From Adineta steineri (taxonomy: Eukaryota > Rotifera > Eurotatoria > Adinetida > Adinetidae): 64,000 nt of DNA. This document shows, piece by piece, positions 33,725 through 44,454 of the stretch; the first letter of the stretch is position 1, and every line of letters begins with the position of its first letter. The notes below the pieces were generated by a model that searched no databases, was not told where the DNA came from, and saw only the letters and a list, made by a program, of their open reading frames with translations. The position numbers and the translations under genes were made by a program. The stretch is taken from assembly GCA_905250115.1 (NCBI GenBank), contig CAJNOI010000142.1, forward strand, positions 113,944 through 177,943, written 5' to 3'.

Positions 33725-34810
33725 TGAAACAATTAGTGAACGATCGTATTAATCCTTAGAGTACTATATTGACTCTTGAAGTTTATAAATAATTTTTTAT
33801 AAATTTAATCATAACAATGTATTTTATTTATTCTCTAAAGTATCTATATTATTATAAAAAAAAGAAGAAAATCTTCCCCCTGGTCCAACAGTTTATTCAA
33901 TATTCCGCCATTTATTTCCATTTCGTAAACATTGTCAAGAAACTTTATTAAATTAGTTTCAAAATCGTCCATGTGATATATAATTTATTGATATTTTTGA
34001 TAAAATTTAGTAATTGTATTAAATAATTATGATCTAATAAAATAAACATTTCTTGATGATAATTGTTCAGCATGTACTCAACCATGTATATTTGAAGAAT
34101 ATTTTCATCATAAAAGTTTAACTTACATTGATTAATTAATGTTTGCTCTTTTCATATAATTGACATTTGTATTTAATACATCATGATTATAAAGAAAAAA
34201 TGATCTTTGTGCTATAAGGGGGTGTGGGTGTGGGTATGACTTGGAGGTAGTTGAAAAGAACATAATATTCACACCAACACTCATACCCACATTTCAGGTA
34301 GTTGTTGGAGATTTTTGATAAAAGTATTGCCGATATCCCATAGAATTGGAAGTAATTCTTTTCATTGAAGAATACTTTTTCTTTAAATTTACTTTTCTTC
34401 TAAGTGTTTGTATTATATCGATAAAATATTACTCAAACTATTTTCCTTTACTTATCAGATACGAGACAAAATTGTATCTGGAATTACATTTAAATGCAAT
34501 AGTTCTTTCTAATATTGAAAATAATTATTCCTCACAAATATTTCACTCTTTGAAAATATAATAATATCAGTTGAATCGTAACTTTATCACATAATGATCT
34601 ATGCAGTTTTCAATTTTATTTTTATTGTATTTGTTATAGGATAGAATCAGAACGATTAGAAGAAATAAAAGCAATATTAAATTTCGACTTATTTTTATGT
34701 GAATAGATGCATCTGTTATATTTCAATTATATTGACTTAAGATATTATCTGTCTTTTAGAAAATAAAAACACACAGTTTTTCATCATATTCTCTTATTCT
34801 AAAATCAACT
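33725..34810. other. Intergenic, contains one telomere-like hairpin
   Basis: Holds the hairpin at 34218-34293; otherwise very AT-rich with no supported gene. Confidence 0.4.
34218..34293. repeat. Telomere-like hairpin 6
   Basis: The left arm GGGGGTGTGGGTGTGGGTAT holds two to three TGTGGG-type units. The right arm CACACCAACACTCATACCCA is the imperfect complement, with a loop of about 25 nt. This is the most telomere-like member. Confidence 0.75.
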
Positions 34811-36227
34811 ATGAATACAATCAATATCTACTGCTACGTCGTTTTCATTATTCTCAGGTAAACCATATTGATTTTTATCACTAATTTTGTTAACATTGAT
34901 TAATTTTATATTTTAGCATAACAGGTTTAATTTCTCTTCTATTTTATATGTTTATATGTATTAGTTTATCACTTTCATAGTTCAAATTAAATCTCAGATA
35001 TGTGAGAAAACATCTCAGTATGCTGAATGTTCCACAAACAGTGCATGTGGATGCTTTCATATGATAGGTACTCATGATGATACAGGCGTCTGTGGCTTTC
35101 TTTGGCCTACATGTTCTCGTCTTTTGCGGTGTGATTCCTCAGACAATTCATGTCTTCAGCCAAATACCATTTGTGTTCACCACCCTCAATGTGATGATTA
35201 TCCTGTTTGCTATCCAGTTACAATGATTGATCAAAAAATGTGCCCACCAATGAAAAGTGAGTGAATGATAGATGCAACATTCTTATCCACAATCTCAAGA
35301 TATTTGAAACTATAAATTTCATCTGTTTTAGATAAGATCAATCTCAAATGGAAACAAAATGCCATTACTGTGGGTGGTGGAAATGGAGAAGGACAAGAAT
35401 TAGATCAACTCAAGTTCCCTATTGGAATCTTTATTGATGAAAAAAGAAATATTTTCATTGCTGATTTTAGGAATCATCGTATTGTTGAATGGAAATATAA
35501 TGCAAAGGAAGGACAAATTATGGCAGGTGGAAATGGATATGGAAATCGAATAGATCAATTGCATGCTCCAACATATGTGATTGTTGATCAACAAAATCAT
35601 TCGATCATCATTACTGATCAAGGGAACAAACGAGTGATTCAATGGTTGAATCTGAAGCAACAAATTCTCATTGACAATATTGACTGTGGCGGCTTGGCAA
35701 TGGATAAATATGGATTTCTTTATGTTTCTGATTATATGAAGAATGAAGTGAGACGATGGAAAATGGGAGAATACAATGAAGGAATTGTAGTGGCAGGTGG
35801 AAATGGATATGGAAATCAACTCAATCAACTCTATGATCCTGCTTCTATCTTTGTTGATGAAGATCAGTCTGTTTATATATCAGATACAGGTAATCATCGT
35901 GTGATGAAATGGAGAAAAGATGCAAACGAAGGAACAATTGTGGCTGGAGGAAATGGTGGAGGAGGAAATCTCAATCAATTGTCTAAATCTTCAGGAGTAA
36001 TTGTTGATGGTTTGGGCCAAATCTATGTGGCAGATTGGGGGAATAATCGAGTAATGCGTTGGTGTGAAGGAAAAGAAGAAGGTGAAATTGTTGTTGGTGG
36101 TAATGGGCAAGGAAGTGAATCAAATCAATTATATGGTCCCGCTGGTTTATCTTTTGATGATGAAGGAAATCTTTATGTTGCTGATCAGTCTAACCATCGA
36201 ATTCAAAAATTTGAAATAATTTTGTGA
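34811..36227 (+). CDS. Secreted Cys-rich NHL propeller protein (copy B)
   Basis: Best model: exons 34811-34857, 34917-34924 (an 8-nt microexon), 34981-35256 and 35332-36227, 408 residues. The microexon is needed to keep the frame from the signal-peptide exon (MNTINIYCYVVFIILS) into the Cys-rich part and is uncertain. The Cys-rich module (about 90 residues, 16 Cys, starting SQICEKTSQYAECSTNSACG) has no named family that I recognise. It is followed, after a phase-1 intron, by the same kind of last exon as the other NHL genes, with about six NHL repeats. Unlike copies A and D there is no transmembrane helix or Thr stalk after the signal, so this is a secreted form. Confidence 0.75.
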
Positions 36228-37033
36228 ATGGATTTTTGATTTTGAAAAAGGGAAAAGAATTTTTTATTGAATAAATAATCGGGAATTAAAAAACATGAAG
36301 TTTTATTATTGAAAGTCAATGAAAAAATGGAATACACAAATGTGAAATTCTTCGTCTTTTGCTAATTTTATTCGAATTTTACAGAAGAGAAGAAAAAAAA
36401 AAGAAAATATCTTCTAATTTCAATTAATTTGAATTAAAAATTATTTGAAAAGAAGATTTTGTGTTTTAGAAAATGCTATTTATAAAATTGCCTAAAGTTG
36501 AAGGAAAAGGAAATGTTTCATGAAAACTTAGTAATAAAAATCGAAATGAATTTAATTTTGTTGAGTAAAACAAATGTTGAAAAGATTTTTTAGATAAACA
36601 TCAACAATTGTGCAAACTGATTATCTTCGATATACACTAATATCAACATTTGAATGACATAACAAATAGATGGAAAATAAATTATAAATTTCATATAAAC
36701 AGACATATATTATATATTAGTATTATTTATGAAAATTTTTCAATATTTAAAATTTATTAAATAAATGTAATCATAGATATTCAGCGTAAATAATAATCCA
36801 CTTAAGAAAATCAATCGACATTGTTTCATTTGTATAGTTTTAATTAAAAAATGAATATATGTAGAATATAGACGATTCATTATAAGAGAAAATATTAACA
36901 CGTATACATATATCGTTGAATAGAGGAAAAGAAATAATAAAGATTTATCTTTGTTTTCAACAGAACGAATTGAATACGGAATAAAAAAATTGAAATCTTT
37001 TATAGAAATAAATAATATTTATAATAGAAAACT
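36228..37033. other. 3' flank of NHL copy B
   Basis: AT-rich. The first 250 bp resemble the 3' flanks of the other NHL genes (TTTATTGAATAAAT, then AAAAGAAGATTTTGTGTTTTAG), so the repeated unit extends past the stop. No gene. Confidence 0.45.
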
Positions 37034-37211
37034 TAGGGATGTGCAGTACTAGTGAAAATACTGAAAAACGGACACTTAAAATATCAGTTCGATGCCCACC
37101 GTACCACTGAAAATATCGGTATCAGTGTTCACCGAACACCGAATATAAGTGTCGATGAACATCGTCGTCAGTGAAAGTCAGTGCGCAGTAAACCGATACT
37201 GCACATCCCTA
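37034..37211. mobile_element. hAT-type MITE 1 (178 bp, perfect TSD)
   Basis: Terminal inverted repeats TAGGGATGTGCAGTA...TACTGCACATCCCTA are perfect over 15 bp. It is flanked by an exact 8-bp target duplication AGAAAACT (37026-37033 and 37212-37219). 8-bp duplications and TAGGG(A/G)TGTGCA-type ends are hAT features. There is no coding capacity, so it is a non-autonomous element. The interior has further diverged inverted and direct copies of a motif near ATCAGTGTTCACCGA. Confidence 0.88.
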
Positions 37212-37219
37212 AGAAAACT

Positions 37220-38439
37220 TGTTATTAAAATCTCTTTGATTTCTTAATAAATTTTTTATTGAAATTCGTCACTATATTTTTGATGACTTAACAAGTAAAA
37301 AGATATTTTATAATTTATTTATTGAGTTTTATTCAATTATTAACATCTAGAATTGACTAATGATTAATTCTTCTATTTATCTATTGAAGATTCTTGTTGA
37401 TTTTATATGAAATTATTTAATCCAAACATACCATATCACTTATTTTCTTAAGATCATCTTATTCAATTTTAATATTTCCTTTGATATTCATATCGACTTA
37501 TAAATATTCGTTTGTTTTTCAATATTAAAAATCTTACGAAATTTCATTTTCATTGAATCTTTCTCATCATGTTAATATTGGTATGATTTTAACTTTATTA
37601 TAATAAATCACGTATGAATAATAATATTATTTTTGATCTTTCAGTTATTATTATTCCATTAAATTTTCATAAATAAATATATTTGATTTATTTATCTTTT
37701 TTAATTCAAAACAATTAAATTAATTCATATCAAATATTGATGATTATTATTATATTTAATCATTACAAACGTTTAATTTCAACCATCACAGATATTTAGT
37801 GTCATTATTTTTCTAGAGCTTTTCATAGTAAATCTTTTAACCGAGAAAACATCAAACTTCTATTATGTATCGATGCTGAGATATGTAAAAAAAAACGTTT
37901 TGGGATATTCGATTAATTATAATTAAATTTGGTCATATTTCACTTATTTATTTCAATAGTTTTTCTTGTGCAAATCAAATATATAGTTGGAAATAAACAT
38001 ATAAAACATCAAATGTTGTTCTTTTACAAAATAGTTAGAAGAATTTAATCGATAAAATGGAAATTCAAAGTGATGTCACAGTCTTATCGACGGTCGAAGA
38101 AAAAGATGATGTTTAGAAGGTTAGTAATAATTCGTTGGTTTAAAAACAAAACGTAATTATTTATACGATGAGTAGTGATTATTTCTATCTCCACAATACA
38201 ATGTATTCTGGGTAAATACCTATGTCATATACTTTTGTTCAGATCTTGAAAATCGTACATTTCGATTTAAGTCAAAAGAGTAGAAGAAAAGAATACAATA
38301 CAATCATATATAAAAGAATAGAGAAGAATACTATATGGTGACAAATGGAAGAAAATGGCATGTCGCCATATGTGGTCAATGTGGTGAAAGAGTAATTTAT
38401 TTGTTCACTTACAAATGGTATAGACTGAATTTATGTTCA
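37220..38439. other. Intergenic, no gene recognised
   Basis: Extremely AT-rich (long T- and A-runs), with no supported frame, RNA or repeat. Confidence 0.4.
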
Positions 38440-38447
38440 TATCGACA

Positions 38448-38599
38448 CAGAGATGTAGTCAGGAGTTTGTTAATGGGTGTGCCCGACGTACCCAGCGGTA
38501 TGCACAGCTGCAGAAAAATATTTTTTTGTTTCGGGTGGAAGAAGTTTTCCCAAGGGGTGTACACGTACACCCTTTGCACACCCCCTGGCTACGCCTCTG
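38448..38599. mobile_element. hAT-type MITE 2 (152 bp, perfect TSD)
   Basis: It starts CAGAGATGTAGTCAGGAG and ends CCCCTGGCTACGCCTCTG. The ends are inverted repeats with four transitions in the first 18 bp. An exact 8-bp target duplication TATCGACA lies at 38440-38447 and 38600-38607. CAGAGGCGTAGCCAGG-type ends are common in invertebrate hAT elements. The transitions are concentrated in the left end, suggesting age. A reading frame that crosses the element is chance. Confidence 0.87.
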
Positions 38600-38889
38600 T
38601 ATCGACATGATTACAAAATATCACTAGTTTAAAAATACAGCTTTATGGAATTGTTTCATTTTGGTAAGTTAGTCTTTTGAAATAATATAAAAAATAGAAC
38701 GACACACAATCACTATCTTGAGAACGAAAGTGATGACAATAATTACAGTAAGACTAGATGAAAATAAGCAGGACGATACAATTGAGTGAGGTAAAGATTA
38801 GTATATCATTCATCTGGAGAATAATTGAAACGAAATTAATTTCTAGTTTTAGTTCAACTATCTTACATATCACATCAGTTTTATCAGTG

Positions 38890-39520
38890 AGATTTCGATT
38901 TCTTCTACTACTGTACAATGTTTTTATTATCATTGAGTTATTAAGTTTACATCTAGAAAAGAAGATAAATAGATTATTCATTTCTTTCTATATTTTTGTA
39001 AAGTATGTCTGAAAAAACTTTTCTTATATTGATTTAATAGGACATCGTCAAATATTAAATAATGAATTATATCATATCGCCGATGAATATAATGAATTTA
39101 AACAAAGAATTAATGAACTAAAACAAAATCGACAAAAACCTTCATTATTAAAACAAATTAATCAATGGGAAATAAATTCAAAAAAAAAGCACCAGAGTAA
39201 AGAGTAGGCTTCATCAGATCGTCACAAACATGTATTAATGATATTGAAATGAAATTTAAAGATTTGAATGAACAAATAAAACAAATTCACAACCGTTAAT
39301 TAACGATATTTCAATTATTTCATCAAAAATTAAGTTTTTAAGAAATAATTTCTAGGAGAATAATTTTCATTTTCTATGAATTTATGTTACAAAACTATAA
39401 AAATAAAGAAAAGTGATGACGAAGAAGATAAAAACGACTTGATTTATTTATTAACTATATCAGTAATAATACTATTCATAAAAATAGAAAATTCAATTTA
39501 TTTCTATGTAAAAAAGCTTT
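38890..39520 (+). repeat. Decayed copy of a tandem duplication (partner 39840-40625)
   Basis: Upstream sequence (CAATGTTTTTATTATCATTGAG), the coiled-coil coding part and 3' sequence (AATAATACTATTC) all have counterparts in the intact B-box gene region. The two copies are adjacent, separated only by the inverted-repeat element at 39547-39813. Confidence 0.8.
39041..39360 (+). pseudogene. B-box/coiled-coil gene remnant
   Basis: Reads HRQILNNELYHIADEYNEFK and LKQINQWEINS, clearly homologous to residues 32-80 of the intact gene at 39940. The zinc-binding B-box exon start is missing. An in-frame TAG follows KKHQSKE, and a middle part of the coiled coil is deleted. No propeller exon follows it. 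It is the dead partner of the tandem duplication. Confidence 0.85.
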
Positions 39521-39546
39521 CAGCGCAATCCCTTCGGGTTTAAAAA

Positions 39547-39813
39547 TGTGAAACACGATGTAACTGGTGTTGTTTATGGGAAACATAGCTTATATTTATG
39601 ACTTTGAAGCATACCTATTGTAATTAATGTTGTTTCATCGTTACCTCTGTCAAAGTTCCTGATAGTCCTTGTAGGCCTGCCGATCACGTTCTACGAAGCT
39701 TTGTCGGTAACGGTCTGTGATGGTCTTTGAAGTCCTGTCGGTCACGGTCTGCGGGGGGTGGTCAGTTTTCTACTCTTAAACACTTCAACACTCCTTTTAG
39801 ATCGTGTTTCACA
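39547..39813. mobile_element. Inverted-repeat element, class unknown (267 bp)
   Basis: TGTGAAACACGATGTAA at the left end and TTAGATCGTGTTTCACA at the right end are inverted repeats with one mismatch in 17. The interior is much less AT-rich than its surroundings and repeats a motif close to TCGGT(A/C)ACGGTCTG. No clear target duplication is seen because both flanks are A/T runs. It sits exactly between the dead and live B-box copies. Confidence 0.65.
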
Positions 39814-39939
39814 AATTTTTTTTTAACTTCTTCTGCAGTCGAGCAATGTTTTTGTTATCATTGAGTCATTATAAGTTTATATTTATAAAAGTAGATAAGA
39901 ATATATATTCATTTCTTCTACAGACTTCTATTCAAGCAC

Positions 39940-41779
39940 ATGGCAATGGCAAATAACAATACACTATGTTTTATATGTGATGAAGAAAAAATAACATATC
40001 CTTGTAAAGGATGTTCAAAACACTTTTGTTTAATGGATTTAACAGAACATCGTCAAATATTAAATAATGAATTACATCATATCGCCAATGAATACAATGA
40101 ATTTAAACAAACAGTCAATGAACAAAAAGAAAATCCACAAAGTTTTCCATTAATAAAACAAATTAATCAATGGGAAATAAATTCTATTGCAAAAATTCAA
40201 CAAAAAGCACAAGAGTACAGAGAAACTGTCATTAAATCATCACAAACATGTATTAATGATATTGAAATGAAGTTTAATGATTTATCTGAACAAATAAAAC
40301 AATTTTATAAAGAAAATAAATTCAATGAAATTAATTTAAATCATTTAAGAAATCAATTGATGAAAATGACACAGGAACTAAATAATTCATCAAATATGTC
40401 TATTCATCTAAATTCACAACCGTCCATTAATGATATTTCAATTATTTCATCAAAAAGTAAGTTTTTGAGAAATAATTTTTTGAAGAATAATTCTCAGTTT
40501 CTATGAATTTATCTTAAAAAACTATAAAAACAATTCAATATACTACTGATTTATTTATTAATTAGATCAATAATAATAATACTATTCGTAGAAATAGAAA
40601 ATTCAACTTATTTCTATGTAAAAAAAAGAGTGATAAAATATGAAAGAATACTAAATTAAACAAGAAAGATTTTTCATCAAAGATTCGAAAGATATGTTTA
40701 GTTGATAAAAACAAAATTAATAATTAAATCTTTTTCTCGTATAAATTTTTATTTTATTTTCAAATTAACAGAAAGAACAAAGTCAAAGTTTCATTGAAAA
40801 CTAATCTTTCCTTTTTTTTCTTCGATTAAAAACAAATTTTCTTCTTCTTTTTATCAAAACCTTTTGTTTTCATCATTTGCTAGTATCGAAATTCAACAAA
40901 TGGAAACAAAATGCTATTACTGTGGCTGGTGGAAATGGAAAAGGACAACAATTAAATCAGCTTAATTATCCTGCTGCAATCTTTGTTGATAAAAATAAAA
41001 ATATTTTCATTGGTGGTGGTTTTAATAATCGTATTGCTGAATGGAAATATAATGCAAAGGAAGGTCAAATTATGGCAGGTGGAAATGGGCAAGGAAATCG
41101 AATGAATCAGTTGAATGGTTCAACAGATATGATTGTTGATCTGCAAAATCATTCGATCGTCATTGCTGATCGTGGAAACCGTCGAGTGATTCACTGGTTG
41201 AATCAAAATCAGAAAATTCTCATTGACAGTATTGACTGTCGTGGCTTGGCAATGGATAAACATGGATTTTTTTATGTTTCTGATACTAAGAGGAATGAAG
41301 TGAGACGATGGAAAATGGGAGAATATAACAACAAAGGAATTGTCGTGGCTGGTGGAAATGGAAAAGGAAATCAACTTAATCAACTCAATTGGCCTACTTT
41401 TATCTTTGTTGATGATGATCAATCTGTTTATGTATCTGATTACGAGAATCATCGTGTAATGAAATGGAGAAAAGATGCAAAAGAAGGAAGAGTTGTGGCT
41501 GGAGGAAATGGTGAAGGAGGAAATCTTAATCAGTTGTCTTCACCCCAAGGAGTAATTGTCGATGATTTGGGCCGAATCTATGTGGTAGATTGTGAGAATC
41601 ATCGAATAATGCGTTGGTGTGAAGGAAAAGAAGAAGGTGAAATTATTGTTGGGGGACATGGGCAAGGAGGTGGATCAAATCAATTATATGGTCCCGCTGG
41701 TTTATCTTTTGATGATGAAGGAAATCTTTATGTTGCTGACCAGTTTAACCATCGAATTCAAAAGTTTGAAATTTTCTGA
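39940..41779 (+). CDS. B-box/coiled-coil NHL propeller protein (copy C)
   Basis: Exons 39940-40456 and 40884-41779 join in phase 1 over a 427-nt intron; 470 residues. The N-terminus is a B-box-like zinc finger (CFICDEEKITYPCKGCSKHF, then CLMDLTEH), followed by about 100 residues of coiled coil (EYNEFKQTVNEQKEN to LRNQLMKMTQEL) and a linker. The last exon of 298 residues has about six NHL repeats. B-box, coiled coil and NHL is the TRIM-NHL order without the RING, so it is cytosolic, unlike copies A, B and D. TRIM-NHL proteins act in RNA and protein control; this role is not proven here. The last 100 bp of the intron resemble the same part of the copy D intron, which suggests the propeller exon moved with its acceptor. 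A 5' UTR acceptor (TTCTACAG) just upstream is plausible. Confidence 0.87.
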
Positions 41780-43387
41780 AAAGAAAACAATGAAGAAAAA
41801 TCTTTTTGGTTTTTTCATCTAAATTGAATTTAATTTTATAATTTTAATTAAAAATTTCAAAAAATAAATGTTGTATTTTTTTACCTTGTGTTGATTTTTG
41901 CAAGGGAAAAGAAAAGAAAATAGCTTGTGATTTGACTTGAATTCAATAAACGTTATTTGAAATGAAGATTTTGCCTTCGACAAAATTTTAGAATTTTTCA
42001 AAATTGAAAAGAGAAAAGAAATGTTTGACGAAAAATTGATAATAAAAATCGAAATGAATTTTGTCGAGCAAAATAAATGTTGAAAAGATTTTTGTTTAAT
42101 AAATTAACAAATTTTTATCATTTTCCAATTTCATATTTTTTTGTTGATTTGATGTTTGAAGAAAAAAAAAGTTGATTTTTGCTAAAATTTCTTTTGTTTA
42201 ATTTTGAAATAACTTTGGAGAAAAATCGAATTGAAAACTGATCTCTCGAAATGAAGTAAATCAAAAGAAATTTTAAAATAAATCGATGAACATTTTCATT
42301 TCGATGAAAAGAGAAAAAAAGAGTTATAGAAGAAAAAAGAACAAGAGATTGAAATAATATGAAATTTAAATTTGATTTTTTGTTTTCAAATCAATGAAGT
42401 TGTTTGTGAAAAAGAATTTGAAGATGTGACTTTTACTTTTTCATCCATATTAACAATTCAAAGTAGAATTTGTCTAGCAAAATGTCTGATTAAAATAGTT
42501 GAAGAGATGATCGAATAAATAATTTGAAAGATCTTTGTGAGTAACAAAAAAATGCATATTATGAAATTCTAATTAGTTGAAGTTGATAAACATTTAATAA
42601 AAATGATTAATTTTCATGATGAAATCAATTTTTTAAATATTTTCAGATTAATCTTTCGACAATACATGTGTGTGAGGAAAAATATCTTTTGTCCTCAAAA
42701 ATAAAAATTATTTATGTAATTTGAGACTTTGATTTTTTGAAAACAGACCTGTAAAACGTAAGTAATGTTAGCAATAGATTTCCGCATCGAACGAGGTCAC
42801 CGGAGAGAGAAAGACATCGACTAAGAATGGATAGTTTCATGCAAAATACTGACTGCATGTGGGTATGGATCATTAAGTAATGAATATTCATGTTCAAGAT
42901 TTTCTTCAGTTAACCATTCAGAATTAATATCATTACTTACAAATAAAACTCTGACATAATAGTGCTCATATTATTAAATGTATTTATATCATAAAAAAAA
43001 AATAGAAAACTTGTAGGTTATTTTTATTCTATATGTACTGATTGATCTAAAGCCAAAGACTATTGGGCAGAGATAGTTTTTCGGTCTTGTTGTCGACATA
43101 GAAATAATTTCTCTAATAAAATCAAACTTTATAGTTATAGAAAATTATCTTTACTTGTAACTTTATTTTCTCCTGATATGTTTTTCTTTAAATTTGATGT
43201 TTATTATTAAATATTTCATTTAGAAAATCATTCAACAAATGAAATATGTAAAGCAAAAGAATACGATGAGATGTAATTGAAAATCTATTTCTTAATTTTT
43301 ATTGTGTTTGGCTTTCTAAATTAATCCAGATTCATTCGAAATCTTTATTTAATAAAAATTAATCAATTTTATTAGAATGTGTTGAGA
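41780..43387. other. 3' flank of copy C and AT-rich spacer
   Basis: The first 300 bp resemble the 3' flanks of the other NHL genes. No supported gene. Confidence 0.4.
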
Positions 43388-43711
43388 TCGACTATGTATC
43401 ATGTAACAAGTGTTATATGTATGTTAAATTTATGTTGGATAATAATAAATTCCAACGAATTCTTGTTGAGTTTTTGTAATTTTCAAAGGTAAATTGTGTT
43501 TTATTTTTTCTTATTTCATGATCAGTATCATATTACATGTTAAAAGATAATTTTTTAAATTGTGTTTTTGTAATCCATCGAAGCTATTTGTAAAAGGTCT
43601 TCTTCTTCCTCTTTTTTTTTAAATGAAATGTAATGGATACCCATCACAACGTGAGGAAAAAACCCAGTTATACCAATTTCAGGGTTAAAATAAAAAGATA
43701 AAGAAAGACTG

Positions 43712-43719
43712 TATATAAG
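43712..43719 (+). promoter_or_regulatory. TATA box of NHL copy D
   Basis: TATATAAG with the same context as 15621 in the duplicate. The UTR exon donor AAAG|GTATG follows at 43787|43788. Conservation in both copies is the support. Confidence 0.6.
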
Positions 43720-44084
43720 AAGATGGTTACAGTTTAGCTTTTCATTCTTTTTCAAAACAAAGACGACATACTAATACACAATCAAAGGTATGTAATTATT
43801 TCATAAAAGTCAGAGAAGAAGTTTTAAAATATTGAAGATCTATAAAAAAAAGAAGCAGATTTGAACCATGTTTGAGAGGATCATATAAATTTTATTGTTC
43901 AATTTTATTTAGATTACGACTGCCAATTATCCTTCAAAAGAAGTTGTTTATAAAATATTCTATAGACTTTGAGGTCTTTGTTAAATCAAAGTTCCATTCA
44001 TAGCTAGATAAACTAGTCAAGGGACAATCAAGTATGACTATCCTCCATGGGCCCGACGATTGAGATGATAAACGTTCGAGTTTA

Positions 44085-44144
44085 AGGGTGGGTATCGGTA
44101 GATGCGATTACATGTATTTTTGCAACAGCCATACTCACACTCAG
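44085..44144. repeat. Telomere-like hairpin 7 (in 5' UTR intron)
   Basis: Left AAGGGTGGGTATCGGTAG, right GCAACAGCCATACTCACACTC. Same place as hairpin 2 in the duplicate block, but the hairpin is more changed than its flanks and pairing is now poor. Confidence 0.55.
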
Positions 44145-44454
44145 TTTTCGAAAAAAAAATATTTCTAATTAAAAACTTACTTATCTAAACTTCTTTGCGC
44201 ATGAAATGGTGTGCCCCTAATGAAATTCCAATTGTAAGTGAGCTTACAGTTACAGTTAGTGGTACTCGTAATTCTGAGTGTACGAAATGAAGTATTTTAA
44301 AAGCATATTCATATTTGTGACTTAGGTCAAAAGAATTCTTTAGTCAAATAGATGTGATCTCTACGATGTGTTCTATAAAATAATTACAATTTTTTAGGCG
44401 GAATAAACGAACAATTTTTTCTTAATTGATTTCACCTTTTCAGATCCACAACCA

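Noticed and set aside
38335-38610. 91-codon frame
   Set aside because: Its second half is the hAT MITE; no family resemblance.
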